From assembly GCF_000092865.1 (NCBI RefSeq), contig NC_014151.1, forward strand, positions 3,224,001-3,288,000: a DNA stretch of 64,000 nucleotides, written 5' to 3'. How positions within the stretch are numbered: the stretch's first letter is position 1; each line of letters starts with the position of its first letter. The position numbers were made by a program, and so were the translations under genes. The DNA comes from Cellulomonas flavigena DSM 20109. GTDB taxonomy: Bacteria; Actinomycetota; Actinomycetes; Actinomycetales; Cellulomonadaceae. A model generated the notes under the pieces. The model was not told where the DNA came from. It ran no database searches and saw only the letters and a program-made list of their open reading frames with translations. This document shows positions 30,101-39,628 of the stretch, in pieces.

Positions 30101-33100
30101 GGGTCGGTCGAGGCGACGGTTCGCCCGGCACGGTCGTACTCGAGCTTCGTCTCGTGCCCCAGCGGGTCACGACGCCCCGTGATCCGGCCGTTCGCGTCGT
30201 AGGTGTACGTCAGCACCTGCTGCTCGCCCGTGGCGTCGGGTCCACGGACGGTCCGCAACCGGTCGGCCGCGTCGTAGCCGTAGCGCACGACGGAACCGGC
30301 GGCGTCGGTCGCGCTCGTCAGGCGGCCGACCGCGTCGTACGTCGAGCGCGTGACGTGGCCCAGCGGGTCCCGGACCTCGACCGGGTTGCCGGCCTGGTCG
30401 TAGGTGTACCGCGTGGTGAAGGCTTCCGGGTCGGCCCCCTCGCGGTGACCGCGCGGCTCCGTGATCGCCACGGGACGCCCGTCGTCGTCGTACTCCCACG
30501 TGATCACACCACCGGACGCCGTGACCTGACGCGTCGGGTTGCCGATCTCGTCGTAGTCGATCTGCGCCGGGGTGGCGACACCGGACCCGCCCGTCCGGCG
30601 GTTGGCGCCGTCGTACGTCATGCCGAGGGTGTCGCCGTCCTCGTCCTGCATGCCCGTGATGTTCCCGGCGGCGTCGTACGACATCCGGGTCGTCGCACCG
30701 AGCTCGTCGACCTGCTCGACCGGGCGGCCCAGCTCGTCGAACCGGGAGTCCACCTGGACGAGACGACCCTGCGCGTCGGGGCGCTCGGCGCGCACGAGGT
30801 TGCCGCGGAAGTCGTAGCGGAACGACGTGGTGTACGCGGCCCGGCGTGCCTCGAGCTCCGCGTCGGACTCCCCGTCGCGCCGCGCGACGTTGCCCAGCGG
30901 GAGCCGCTCGGTCGCGACCCGGCCCTGGTCGTCGTACGTCCACGTGGTCCGGTTGCCCTCACCGTCGGTGACGGACGCGGTACGTCCCGCCGCGGTGTAG
31001 GTGTACTCGGTGACGTCGCCCTTCGGGCTCTTGAGCGTGACGAGGCGCGACGCGTCGTCGTAGGTGTACAGGGTCGAGTTCGCGAGCTGGTCGGTGGCGA
31101 CGGCGACGTTGCCGATCTCGTCGTACGTCGTCTTCACGGGCGCGTCCTTGCCCGGGTCGCGGCGCTCGACGAGCCGGTCCTGCGCGTCGTACGCGTAGCG
31201 GGTGCGGAACTGGTCCTTGCTCGCGCCCGCGACCGTGCCCCGCGGGTCCACGACCGACACCAGCCGGCCGGTCTGGTCGTACGTGAACTCGGTGCGCCGC
31301 CCCGTGGGCGTGACCTCCGCGATGCGGTTGCCCGCGGCGTCGTACTCGTAGCGCGTCACCTTGCCGCGCGGGTCGGTGCGCGTCTCGAGCAGTCCGCGGC
31401 TCTCGTACGTGTAGCGGTAGCCCTCGGCCTGCTCGGGGTCCTTCTGGCCGGTGATCCCGTTCTGCTCGTCGTACGTGTACGTCCAGGTGTGCCCGCGGCC
31501 GTCCGTGTGGGTCCGCAGGTTGTTGCCCACGTCGAAGGTGTTGCGCTCGCGCCAGTCGAAGGGCGAGGGCGCCTGGCGCTCGACGGGGTTGCCCGCGGCG
31601 TCGTGCAGCGCACCCGACTGGTTGCCCTCGGGGTCGACGACGAGGGACTCGTTGAGCTGCTCGTCGTACCGGTAGGTGACGGTGTCGCCGTTGCCGTTGC
31701 GCGACCACAGCAGCACGTTGTTGCGGTAGCCGTCACGCGCGACGACGCCGTCGGGGTCGGTGGTGGTCGCGACCTGGTCGTCGGCGTCCCACGCGAAGGT
31801 CGTCACCGCACCTGCTGCGTCCGTCTGGCGCACGACGCGGCCGTCCGCGTACTCGTTGGCCACGTCCCGCTTGCCACGCGCGTCCTGCACGTGCTCGAGG
31901 CGGCCGGCGGAGTCGTAGCGGTACTGCCACGTGTAGTTCCGCGCGTCCTGCACCTTGAGCAGACGGCCGTCCTGGTAGTCGTACTGGACGCTGCGACCGT
32001 CGGGCAGCGTCAGCTTGGTGATGGCCCGCACGTCCTGACGCGTCTCGACGCGCACGACCCGCCCGGCGGCGTCGGTCAGTGACGCGAGCAGACCGTTCGA
32101 CCCGTACGCCAGCGTGACACCGTGGCCACGCGCGTCCGTGACGGACAGCAGACGGCCCTGGGCGTCGAACGCGAGGCGCCGCTGGTCCGGCGGGGTGAGC
32201 ACCCAGCCGCCCTCGGCGCGGTCGGTGAGCACCGCGCGCACCCCGGCCGGGCGGCGGTAGCCGTCCGCGGTCCGCGTGTAGACCGCCTCCGAGCCGTCCT
32301 CGGCCCGCACCCGCACGGCGTCCGCACCGGCGGCGGGCACGATCACGCGGGCGTCGTACGTCCACGTCCACCCGGCGCCGAACATGCCGGTCCCGGTGGT
32401 GGCGGACGAGTAGAAGCGCACGGCCTCGAACGGGATGCCGTACGACGTCATCGTGAGGTCGCGCTCGGTGCGGTTGAACGCCCCGGTGCCGGTGTTGACC
32501 AGCGCACCGCGCAGCTCCTGGCCGTCGACCGTGCGGCCCAGGACGTTGGCGCACGCGCACCCGGCGGCCTGCGCGGCCGGCAGGTCCGGCGGGGTCACCG
32601 TGGCACGCGGGTTCGCCGGTGCGGACGGTGGCGAGTCGAGAGTCGTCCCGTCGTCGGCCACGAGCGCGACGGTGACGGTGTACTGCCGGGCAGGGTCGAG
32701 CGTCCAGCCGTCGGCCGCACCGAAGCTGCGGCAGAACTCCCGCGGCGCACCGCACCGTGACAGGTCGTCCCGCCCGAGGTCGGCCGAGACCTGCTGGGTG
32801 CCGGCCTCGACGTCGGTGACGGTGGCGCGCCACCGCGCCCACGAGGTCGGGTCGCCGTCCGCCACGTCCGCGTCGAAGTAGACGACGAGCGACGTGTCGC
32901 CCAGCAGGTAGCCGGGGCGCACGACGAGGTCGCGAGCACCGCCGTCGGCGAGCACGCGGGCCGCGGTGCCGGCCACCGTCCGGCCCTCCCCGCTGAACGA
33001 CGAGCCGGTCGGTCGGGCCAGCTGTGTCTGATCGGGGACTCCGGCACCGGCAAGTCCCCGGGAGCAGCGGCGGGTTCACCGGCGCCTGCTCGGCCACCGG

Positions 33101-33328
33101 CACGGCCGGCGGCTCGACCGGGACGTCGTCGGGCTCGCCGTGGCGGACCGCGTTGCGCGGCAGCGGCCGCTGGACGGGTGCGGCGCCGTCCGCCGCGACG
33201 GGAGCGTCCGGTGCCGGCTCGGCCGCGGCGAGCGGCGGGGCCAGCACCACGCCGGTGACGAGAACCACCGGGGCGAGGACGGACGCGGTGAACGAGCGCA
33301 GGACGGACCTGTACGGGCGTGCGGACAT
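27115..33328 (-). pseudogene. Secreted Rhs polymorphic toxin with Hint and NucA/NucB-type DNase tip (one frameshift)
   Basis: Large contact-dependent toxin, about 2070 residues if one G is dropped at 33056-33059. The ATG at 33328 opens a Sec signal peptide (about 1-38) and a Pro-rich stretch to residue 90; the body then continues one frame over (GLAGAGVPDQTQLARP). Further features are a DUF6531-like start (FNRTERDLTMTSYGIPFE), about 40 YD repeats, the Rhs core YHLRARNYDTGTGRFDSVDP, a pre-toxin helical region, and a Hint domain (CNSFVPGTG to VVTHND). The tip DRDEYPPAMMAEGG then DNRGAGSCIGWQCRDLPDGT matches NucA/NucB DNases. The immunity gene follows with a four-base overlap. As assembled the gene is out of frame; this may be sequencing error, phase variation or decay. 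Confidence 0.85.
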
Positions 33329-33766
33329 GCGGAGTACCCCCTGCGCACGCCGACGTCGCCGTCACCGCGCCTCGCGACCGCCCCCTGCAGCGGTCGAGCC
33401 GGTCACACCCAAGGGGGCGGAGGTCGCCGACGGCCAGCGGCTGCCCGCATCGCGAGATGTCCACAGGCCGGCGGACGGCCACTCCTTCCGACGCCGGCCG
33501 GCCCCGCATTCGAACGTTCCACCAGGTAGGGGTGCACGAAGTTCGCAGTTTGCGAGCGCGCGAGTTATCCACATTCGCGGAGTTTCGATGAGAGAACTCT
33601 CATCACCGCCAGGCGGTGGCGACCGGGCCTGTCGCCGCACTTCGTCCGCGACGGTCGGACACCGCGGACCCGATCCTCATGGGGCACGCGCACCACGTCG
33701 TGGCCTCGAGCCAACGCCCCGGTCGCGGAGCAAGCGCCCCGCGGCCGGGCGGATCAGGCCGGCGGA
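33329..33766. other. rhs upstream region
   Basis: 438 bases without a gene between the rhs start and the acyl-CoA dehydrogenase stop. Contains the palindrome at 33587-33604, a perfect DnaA-box sequence TTATCCACA at 33565-33573, a near match (ATGTCCACA) at about 33457-33465, and AT-rich patches unusual for this genome. The rhs promoter must lie here. Confidence 0.5.
33587..33604. promoter_or_regulatory. 8-bp palindrome GATGAGAG-AA-CTCTCATC
   Basis: Perfect inverted repeat with a two-base centre, 260 bases before the rhs start. The size fits an operator of a GntR- or TetR-type repressor. Role inferred from position only. Confidence 0.4.
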
Positions 33767-35842
33767 TCAGGCCGAGACGTGCTTCTCCGGGATCGGCGCG
33801 TCGCCCGATGCCCGCTGCCCGCGGTAGTACGCCCGCGCCTCGTCCTGCCGCTGCCGCTCCTGACCGGACGCGATCGGCGCACGCAGGTGCTCCGGCCCGT
33901 ACCCGAACGCGTCGACGAGGTCCTGCGCGTGCGGCCGCAGCCGGACCAGCAGGCGCTCGATGTACGACGTCACGGCCCGCGCACGGCCCGCGGACAGGCG
34001 CCCGTTGACGAGGTACCAGGCGAGGTTCCGCTCGACGAGCGTGAGCCCGAACAGGTCCCGCACCCACGTGAGCACCTGCCGCGTGCCCGGGTCCTCGACA
34101 CGCTCGACGGCCCGCGTGAACGCCTCCCACTGCACGCGCTCGGCGTGCGCACGCGCCGCCTCGATCAGCTCGTGCTGGTGCGCGTTGAACAGCTCGGCGG
34201 CCTTCTCAGGGGCCATCTTGCGGGCCGGCGCGAGGGCCTGCGCCACCTGCGCGACCATCGTCTCGACGCGGTCCGTCAGCAGCTCGCGCTGGGTGTCGGT
34301 GTCGCGCAGCTGTCCGACGGACCGGCGCGCGTCACCCCGGTCCCCCAGGGTCTGCACGGCCCGCACCAGCGGCGTGCGGTGCATCGCGACGTCGGTGACG
34401 CGGTCGACGACGAACCGCGCGAGGTCGCCACGGTCCGACTGCAGGGCCTTGAGCGACTTGGCGTAGTCGCCGAGCAGGCGCTTGGCGACGAGCTGGTAGA
34501 GCACGGTGTTGTCACCCTCGAACGTCGCGTACACGTCGAGGTCGGCGTGCAGGCCCGTCAGCCGGTTCTCGGCCATGAACCCTGCGCCGCCGCACGCCTC
34601 GCGGCACTCCTGGATCGTGCGCAGCGCGTTCCAGGTCGACGTGGGCTTGAGCGCGGCCGCGAGCGTCTCGAGGTCCTCGCGCTGCTCCGGGGTGTCGCCG
34701 CGGCCGGAGAACACCTCGTCGAACGCCGCGAGCAGCTCCTCGTGCGCGAACGACGTGGCGTACGCGTCGGCGAGCAGCGGCAGCAGGCGACGCTGGTGCT
34801 GGCCGTAGTCGAGCAGGACGACCTCGTCGCCCGTGCCGCCCGCGAACTGCCGGCGCTGGTTGGCGTAGGTCACCGCGATGGCCAGCGCGATCTTGCTCGC
34901 GTTCGCCGCCGCGCCGTCGAGCGACACACGGCCCTGCACGAGCGTGCCGAGCATCGTGAAGAACCGGCGCCCGGGGCTCTTGATGGGCGAGGAGTAGGTG
35001 CCGTCGGGCGCGACGTCGCCGTACCGGTTGAGCAGGTTGGTGCGCGGCACGCGGACGTGCGTGAAGTGCAGCCGACCGTTGTCGATGCCGTTGAGGCCGC
35101 CCTTGACCCCGTCGTCCTCGCCGCCGATGCCGGGCAGGAACTCCATCGTGGCCGGGTCGCGCAGCGGCACGTAGAACGCGTGCACGCCGTGGTTGACGCG
35201 CGGCCCGCCGGGCGCCGCGGTGATCAGCTGCGCGAACACCACCGCCGCGGTGCCGTGCACGGCCGCGTTGCCCAGGTAGTCCTTCCACGCCGCGCGGAAC
35301 GGCGTGTGGAGGACGAACTCCTCGCTCGCGGGGTCGTACTCGGCCGTGGTGCCGATCGACGCGACGTCCGAGCCGTGCCCCGCCTCCGTCATCGCGAACG
35401 CGCCCGGCACCCGCAGGTGCATCGCGTCGGCGAGGAGCGTGTCGTGGTGGTGCTGCGTGCCCAGGTGCAGGATCGCCGAGGCGAACAGCCCCCACTGCAC
35501 GCCGGCCTTGATCTGCAGCGACGGGTCGCCGGCCACGAGCTCCTCGAACTTGGCGAGCGAGCCGCCGTGGTCGTCGGCACCACCCAGGTGCGCCGGGAAG
35601 GACCGCAGCACCTCGTGCTCGGACACCAGGCGGCGCAGCTGCTGCAGCACCCGTTCGCGGTGCTCAGCCATCGGGAGGCCCTCGATCTTCTGGAAGTCGG
35701 GGTCGGCCGTGATGGCGCGCGCCTCCCGCCGCAGCTGCGCATAGGTGCCCAGCAGCATCTCCTCGAGCGCGGCGACGTCGACGCGGGGCGCTGCGGCGGC
35801 GTCCGTCGGCGGGACGGTCGGGCGGTCGGTCGTGGTCGTCAT
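33767..35842 (-). CDS. Acyl-CoA dehydrogenase / acyl-CoA oxidase family (FadE5-like)
   Basis: FAD enzyme of 691 residues for the first step of fatty acid beta-oxidation. Family segments: GAFAMTEAGHGSDVASIGTTAEYD (substrate/FAD loop), RFFTMLGTLVQGRVSL, ANQRRQFAG, and YATFEGDNTVLYQLVAKRLL near the catalytic region, with the long C-terminal domain of acyl-CoA oxidases. ATG at 35842 with AGGGAG upstream; it overlaps the TetR gene stop (ATGA). The neighbours match the mycobacterial fadE5-fadA2-fabG4-htdX locus. Confidence 0.88.
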   Translation of the reverse strand: MTTTTDRPTVPPTDAAAAPRVDVAALEEMLLGTYAQLRREARAITADPDFQKIEGLPMAEHRERVLQQLRRLVSEHEVLRSFPAHLGGADDHGGSLAKFEELVAGDPSLQIKAGVQWGLFASAILHLGTQHHHDTLLADAMHLRVPGAFAMTEAGHGSDVASIGTTAEYDPASEEFVLHTPFRAAWKDYLGNAAVHGTAAVVFAQLITAAPGGPRVNHGVHAFYVPLRDPATMEFLPGIGGEDDGVKGGLNGIDNGRLHFTHVRVPRTNLLNRYGDVAPDGTYSSPIKSPGRRFFTMLGTLVQGRVSLDGAAANASKIALAIAVTYANQRRQFAGGTGDEVVLLDYGQHQRRLLPLLADAYATSFAHEELLAAFDEVFSGRGDTPEQREDLETLAAALKPTSTWNALRTIQECREACGGAGFMAENRLTGLHADLDVYATFEGDNTVLYQLVAKRLLGDYAKSLKALQSDRGDLARFVVDRVTDVAMHRTPLVRAVQTLGDRGDARRSVGQLRDTDTQRELLTDRVETMVAQVAQALAPARKMAPEKAAELFNAHQHELIEAARAHAERVQWEAFTRAVERVEDPGTRQVLTWVRDLFGLTLVERNLAWYLVNGRLSAGRARAVTSYIERLLVRLRPHAQDLVDAFGYGPEHLRAPIASGQERQRQDEARAYYRGQRASGDAPIPEKHVSA

Positions 35843-36699
35843 CGCTGCTCCCTGGGGGTGGGGGCGGCCTCGTCGCCGCCGGTGGGGTGCTGGGCCGCCG
35901 GGTGGGCGGGTGCGGTGGTGGGGGTGGTGGTGCTGCGCGGGTGCTCGCGGGCGAGCAGGCCGACGGGCCCGGCCCACAGCCAGGCGGCGACCTGGGCGGT
36001 GAGGGTCTCGCGGTCGGGGGTGCCGGGCTCGCCGCGGTGCGCGAGCCACCACTCGCCGGCGCCCCGGACGAAGCCGACGGCGCCGGCCCCCCACGCGTCG
36101 GCGAGGGCGGCGGCGCGCTGCTCCTCGTCGTCGGCGGCCTCCTCGGTGAGGGCGCGGGCGAACGGGGCGGCGACGAGCGCGGTGACAGCGTCGAGGAAGT
36201 GGCCGAGGGGTCCGCCGGACTCGACCGACCCGTCGCGCGTGACGAACGCGTAGACGTGCGGCGACGACTCGATCATCTCGAGGTACACGGCGACCATGGC
36301 GCGCACCGCCTCGCGCGGGGTCGAGACGTGGTGCAGGACGGCCTCGAGCGCGTCGCGGATCTGGCGGACGACGAGCTCGGCGACGGCGATCTGCAGCCCG
36401 GTCTTGTCGGTGAAGTACCGGTAGACGATCGACTTGGACGTGCCGGCGGCCGCCGCGATCTCCTCCATGGACACGTCCGGCCCGTGGTGGTGGACGGTGC
36501 GGCGCGCGACGCGCACGAACTCGGCGCGGCGGGCCTCGCGGTGGTCCGCCCAGCGCGTGGAGCGACCGTCGACGGACGTGGCGTCGGGCAGCGCCGACGG
36601 GGGCGAGGGCGCGGCGGACGGGACGCGCCGCCCGGGCACGTCGTCGCCTGCTCGCTGCGGGGAGGTCGTCGTCGACGTTCCCGGAGTGATCTGACTCAC
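35839..36699 (-). CDS. TetR-family regulator of the fatty-acid block
   Basis: DNA-binding repressor of 286 residues. HTH about 55-105 with MEEIAAAAGTSKSIVYRYFTDKTGL, the typical TetR recognition helix; the remainder is a helical ligand domain with Pro-rich ends. The GTG at 36699 lacks a Shine-Dalgarno, but TACCTT ends seven bases before it, so a leaderless transcript is likely. It is coupled to the acyl-CoA dehydrogenase gene and diverges from the thiolase gene, and probably controls both through the 119-base gap. Confidence 0.88.
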   Translation of the reverse strand: MSQITPGTSTTTSPQRAGDDVPGRRVPSAAPSPPSALPDATSVDGRSTRWADHREARRAEFVRVARRTVHHHGPDVSMEEIAAAAGTSKSIVYRYFTDKTGLQIAVAELVVRQIRDALEAVLHHVSTPREAVRAMVAVYLEMIESSPHVYAFVTRDGSVESGGPLGHFLDAVTALVAAPFARALTEEAADDEEQRAAALADAWGAGAVGFVRGAGEWWLAHRGEPGTPDRETLTAQVAAWLWAGPVGLLAREHPRSTTTPTTAPAHPAAQHPTGGDEAAPTPREQR

Positions 36700-36818
36700 G
36701 CAACCGAAGGTATCAGGTACTGTGGGTCTCGGACATCAATTCCGGGACGTTCGTCCCTCGCCACGAGGCGACGACGTCCACCCCGTCATCGACGCCGATG
36801 CCAAGAGGGAGCGCCCAC

Positions 36819-38180
36819 ATGGCCACCCGCACGCCGAGCACCTCCCCGTCCACGCCCGCCGCGCCGGACGCCCCGCGCCGCGCCTACGTCCTCGGGGGCA
36901 ACCGCATCCCCTTCGCCCGCGCGGGCGGCAAGTACGCCCAGGCGAGCAACCAGGACATGCTCACCGCCGCCCTCGACGGGCTCGTCGCCCGCTACGGCCT
37001 GCAGGGCGAGACGATCGGCGAGGTCGCCGCCGGTGCCGTGCTCAAGCACAGCCGCGACTTCAACCTCACGCGCGAGGCCGTCCTCGGCTCCGCGCTCGCC
37101 GCGACCACCCCGGCGTACGACGTGCAGCAGGCCTGCGCGACCGGCCTGGAGACGGTGGTGTCGCTGAGCAACAAGATCCGCCTCGGGCAGCTCGAGTCCG
37201 CGATCGCCGGCGGCGTCGACACGACGTCCGACGCCCCGATCGCCGTCAGCGACCGGCTGCGCCGGATCCTGCTCGACCTCTCGCACGCCAGGACCCCGCA
37301 GCAGCGCCTGAAGGCGATCGCCCGGCTGCGCCCGAAGGACCTCGCACCGGCCACGCCGCGCACGTCCGAGCCGCGCACGCACCTGTCGATGGGCGAGCAC
37401 CAGGCCCTGACCACCGCGCAGTGGGGCATCACGCGCGAGGCGCAGGACGAGGTCGCGCTGCGCAGCCACCAGCGTCTGGCCGCCGCGTACGACGCCGGGT
37501 TCTTCGACGACCTCGTCACGCCGTACCGCGGCCTGACGCGCGACGCGAACCTGCGCGCCGACACGTCGCTCGAGAAGCTCGCGAAGCTGAAGCCGACGTT
37601 CGGGCTCGGCCTGGACACCGAGGCGACGATGACGGCCGGCAACTCCACGCCGCTCACCGACGGCGCGTCGACCGTGCTGCTCGGCTCCGCCGAGTGGGCC
37701 GCCGCGCACGACCTCACGCCGCTGGCCGCCGTCGTCGACGCCGAGGCCGCCGCCGTCGACTTCGTCCACGGTGTCGACGGCCTGCTCATGGCCCCCGCCT
37801 TCGCGGTCCCCCGGCTGCTCGCGCGCCACGGCCTGACGCTCGACGACCTCGACTACGTCGAGATCCACGAGGCGTTCGCGTCCACCGTGCTCACGACGCT
37901 CGCCGCGTGGGAGTCCGAGGAGTTCGGGCGTGAGCGTCTGGGCCTGGACGGTGCGTTCGGCACGGTCGACCCGGCGCGCCTCAACGTGCACGGGTCGTCG
38001 CTCGCGGCGGGCCACCCGTTCGCCGCGACGGGCGGGCGCATCATCGCGACCATCGCCAAGGAACTGCACGCGCGCCGCAGCGCGCAGGTCGCCGCGGGCA
38101 GCGACGCGCCCGTCCGCGCCCTGGTCTCCATCTGCGCCGCCGGCGGCCTCGGCCTGACGGCCCTCCTCGAAGCCGCCTGA
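36819..38180 (+). CDS. Acetyl-CoA acyltransferase (thiolase, FadA2/FadI-like)
   Basis: Thiolase of 453 residues that cleaves 3-ketoacyl-CoA in beta-oxidation. Nucleophile C106 in DVQQACATGLE, His in VEIHEAFA and LAAGHPFAATGGR, second Cys C439 in SICAAGGLG. ATG at 36819 with GAGGGAG upstream. First gene of a three-gene plus-strand operon (thiolase, FabG4-like, MaoC) and divergent from the TetR gene. Confidence 0.92.
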   Translation: MATRTPSTSPSTPAAPDAPRRAYVLGGNRIPFARAGGKYAQASNQDMLTAALDGLVARYGLQGETIGEVAAGAVLKHSRDFNLTREAVLGSALAATTPAYDVQQACATGLETVVSLSNKIRLGQLESAIAGGVDTTSDAPIAVSDRLRRILLDLSHARTPQQRLKAIARLRPKDLAPATPRTSEPRTHLSMGEHQALTTAQWGITREAQDEVALRSHQRLAAAYDAGFFDDLVTPYRGLTRDANLRADTSLEKLAKLKPTFGLGLDTEATMTAGNSTPLTDGASTVLLGSAEWAAAHDLTPLAAVVDAEAAAVDFVHGVDGLLMAPAFAVPRLLARHGLTLDDLDYVEIHEAFASTVLTTLAAWESEEFGRERLGLDGAFGTVDPARLNVHGSSLAAGHPFAATGGRIIATIAKELHARRSAQVAAGSDAPVRALVSICAAGGLGLTALLEAA

Positions 38181-38194
38181 CCCCTCCCTCTCCC

Positions 38195-38213
38195 GCCGAG
38201 AGGTCGATCCAGC
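38195..38213. repeat. Dispersed repeat, copy 2 (GCTGGATCGNNCTCTCG family)
   Basis: On the minus strand the sequence reads GCTGGATCGACCTCTCGGC, the same core as at 9285, 40533 and 50121. It sits in the 56-base gap between the thiolase and FabG4-like genes. Confidence 0.5.
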
Positions 38214-38236
38214 CCCGAGACGACGCAGGAGTCGCG

Positions 38237-39628
38237 ATGTCCGACCGTTACCTCGAGCTCGTCAACAGCGGGCTCACGCAGAAGCTCGCCAAGCAGCTCG
38301 GCCTGCCGCGCCCGGCCGTGCTGCGCCGGTACCGTCCCGGGCAGCCGCTGCTCGACGGCCCCGCGCTCGTGCTGGGCTCCGGTCCCGACGCGGACGCGGT
38401 GGCCACGCTGCTGTCGTCCCCCGCGGGAGGCCCGACGCCCACCGGTGACGCGCCCGCCGTGCTCGACGGCTGGGACGTCGAGGTGCACCGCCACCCGTCC
38501 CCCGACGCGCGCTACGCCGCCGTGGTCCTCGTCCTCACGGGCGTCGAGCACCCCGACGACCTCACCGCCCCGGTGCTTGTCGCGGCCTCGACCCTCAGGA
38601 CCCTGCGCCGGGGCGCCCGCGTCGTCACCGTGTCGCGCCCCGCGCTCGACTCCGACGCCCCCGCGGTCGCCGCGGCCCGGCAGGGCGTCGACGGCTTCCT
38701 GCGCTCGCTGGCCAAGGAGCTGCGCAACGGCGCGACCGGCAACGGCGTGGTCGTCGCGCAGGACGTGCCGGTCACCGCGCCGAGCGTCGTCGCGGCGCTG
38801 CGGTTCTTCCTGTCGGCGCGCTCCGCGTTCGTCGACGGGCAGCTGCTCGAGGTCGACTCCGACGCCGGCGAGCTGCCCCGCGACTGGGAGAAGCCCCTGG
38901 CCGGCAAGGTCGCGGTCGTCACCGGCGCCGCCCGCGGCATCGGCGCCGCGATCGCCGACGTCCTGGCGCGCGACGGCGCGACCGTCGTGGCCGTCGACGT
39001 CCCCGCCGCCGGCGAGCAGCTCGCACAGGTCGCCAACCGCGTGCGCGGCACGGCCCTGCAGCTCGACGTCACCGCCGCCGACGCGGGCGAGCGGATCCTC
39101 GAGCACGCCACGGCGCGGCACGGACGCCTCGACATCGTCGTCCACAACGCCGGCATCACGCGCGACAAGCTGCTCGCCAACATGTCGGACGACAAGTGGG
39201 CGTCGGTCCTCGCGGTGAACATCGCGTCGCAGCTGCGCATCAACGAGACCCTGCTGACGTCCGGTGACTTCTCCGACGCGCCGCGCATCGTGTCGCTCGC
39301 GTCGACGTCCGGCATCGCGGGCAACCGCGGCCAGACCAACTACGCGACGTCCAAGGGCGGCGTCATCGGCATGGTGCGGGCCACCGCGCCGCTGCTCGCG
39401 CCGTTCGGTGGCACCGCCAACGCGGTCGCGCCCGGCTTCATCGAGACCGAGATGACCGCCCGCATCCCCGCCGTGACGCGGCAGCTGGCGCGACGCCTGA
39501 ACTCGCTGCAGCAGGGCGGGCAGCCGGTCGACGTCGCCGAGGCGATCGCGTTCCTCGCGTCGCCGGCGGCCGGCGGGATCCTGGGACGCACGCTGCGGGT
39601 CTGCGGGCAGAACCTGGTGGGCCGGTGA
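38237..39628 (+). CDS. fabG4: Long 3-oxoacyl reductase, FabG4 type
   Basis: NAD(H)-dependent short-chain reductase of 463 residues. An N-terminal flavodoxin-like domain (about 30-215) precedes the SDR domain, as in mycobacterial high-molecular-weight FabG4. The SDR part shows VVTGAARGIGAA for cofactor binding, VVHNAGITRDKLLANM, and the Ser-Tyr-Lys site in STSGIAGNRGQTNYATSKGG. ATG with AGGAG. The stop overlaps the next gene's GTG. Confidence 0.93.
   Translation: MSDRYLELVNSGLTQKLAKQLGLPRPAVLRRYRPGQPLLDGPALVLGSGPDADAVATLLSSPAGGPTPTGDAPAVLDGWDVEVHRHPSPDARYAAVVLVLTGVEHPDDLTAPVLVAASTLRTLRRGARVVTVSRPALDSDAPAVAAARQGVDGFLRSLAKELRNGATGNGVVVAQDVPVTAPSVVAALRFFLSARSAFVDGQLLEVDSDAGELPRDWEKPLAGKVAVVTGAARGIGAAIADVLARDGATVVAVDVPAAGEQLAQVANRVRGTALQLDVTAADAGERILEHATARHGRLDIVVHNAGITRDKLLANMSDDKWASVLAVNIASQLRINETLLTSGDFSDAPRIVSLASTSGIAGNRGQTNYATSKGGVIGMVRATAPLLAPFGGTANAVAPGFIETEMTARIPAVTRQLARRLNSLQQGGQPVDVAEAIAFLASPAAGGILGRTLRVCGQNLVGR

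Noticed and set aside
28465..32082. Very long plus-strand open frame opposite rhs
   Set aside because: Val/Arg-rich shadow of the YD repeats; the minus strand carries clear Rhs motifs.
33565..33573. DnaA box as a replication origin
   Set aside because: One perfect and one near box only, with no dnaA, dnaN or box cluster; kept as a promoter-region observation.
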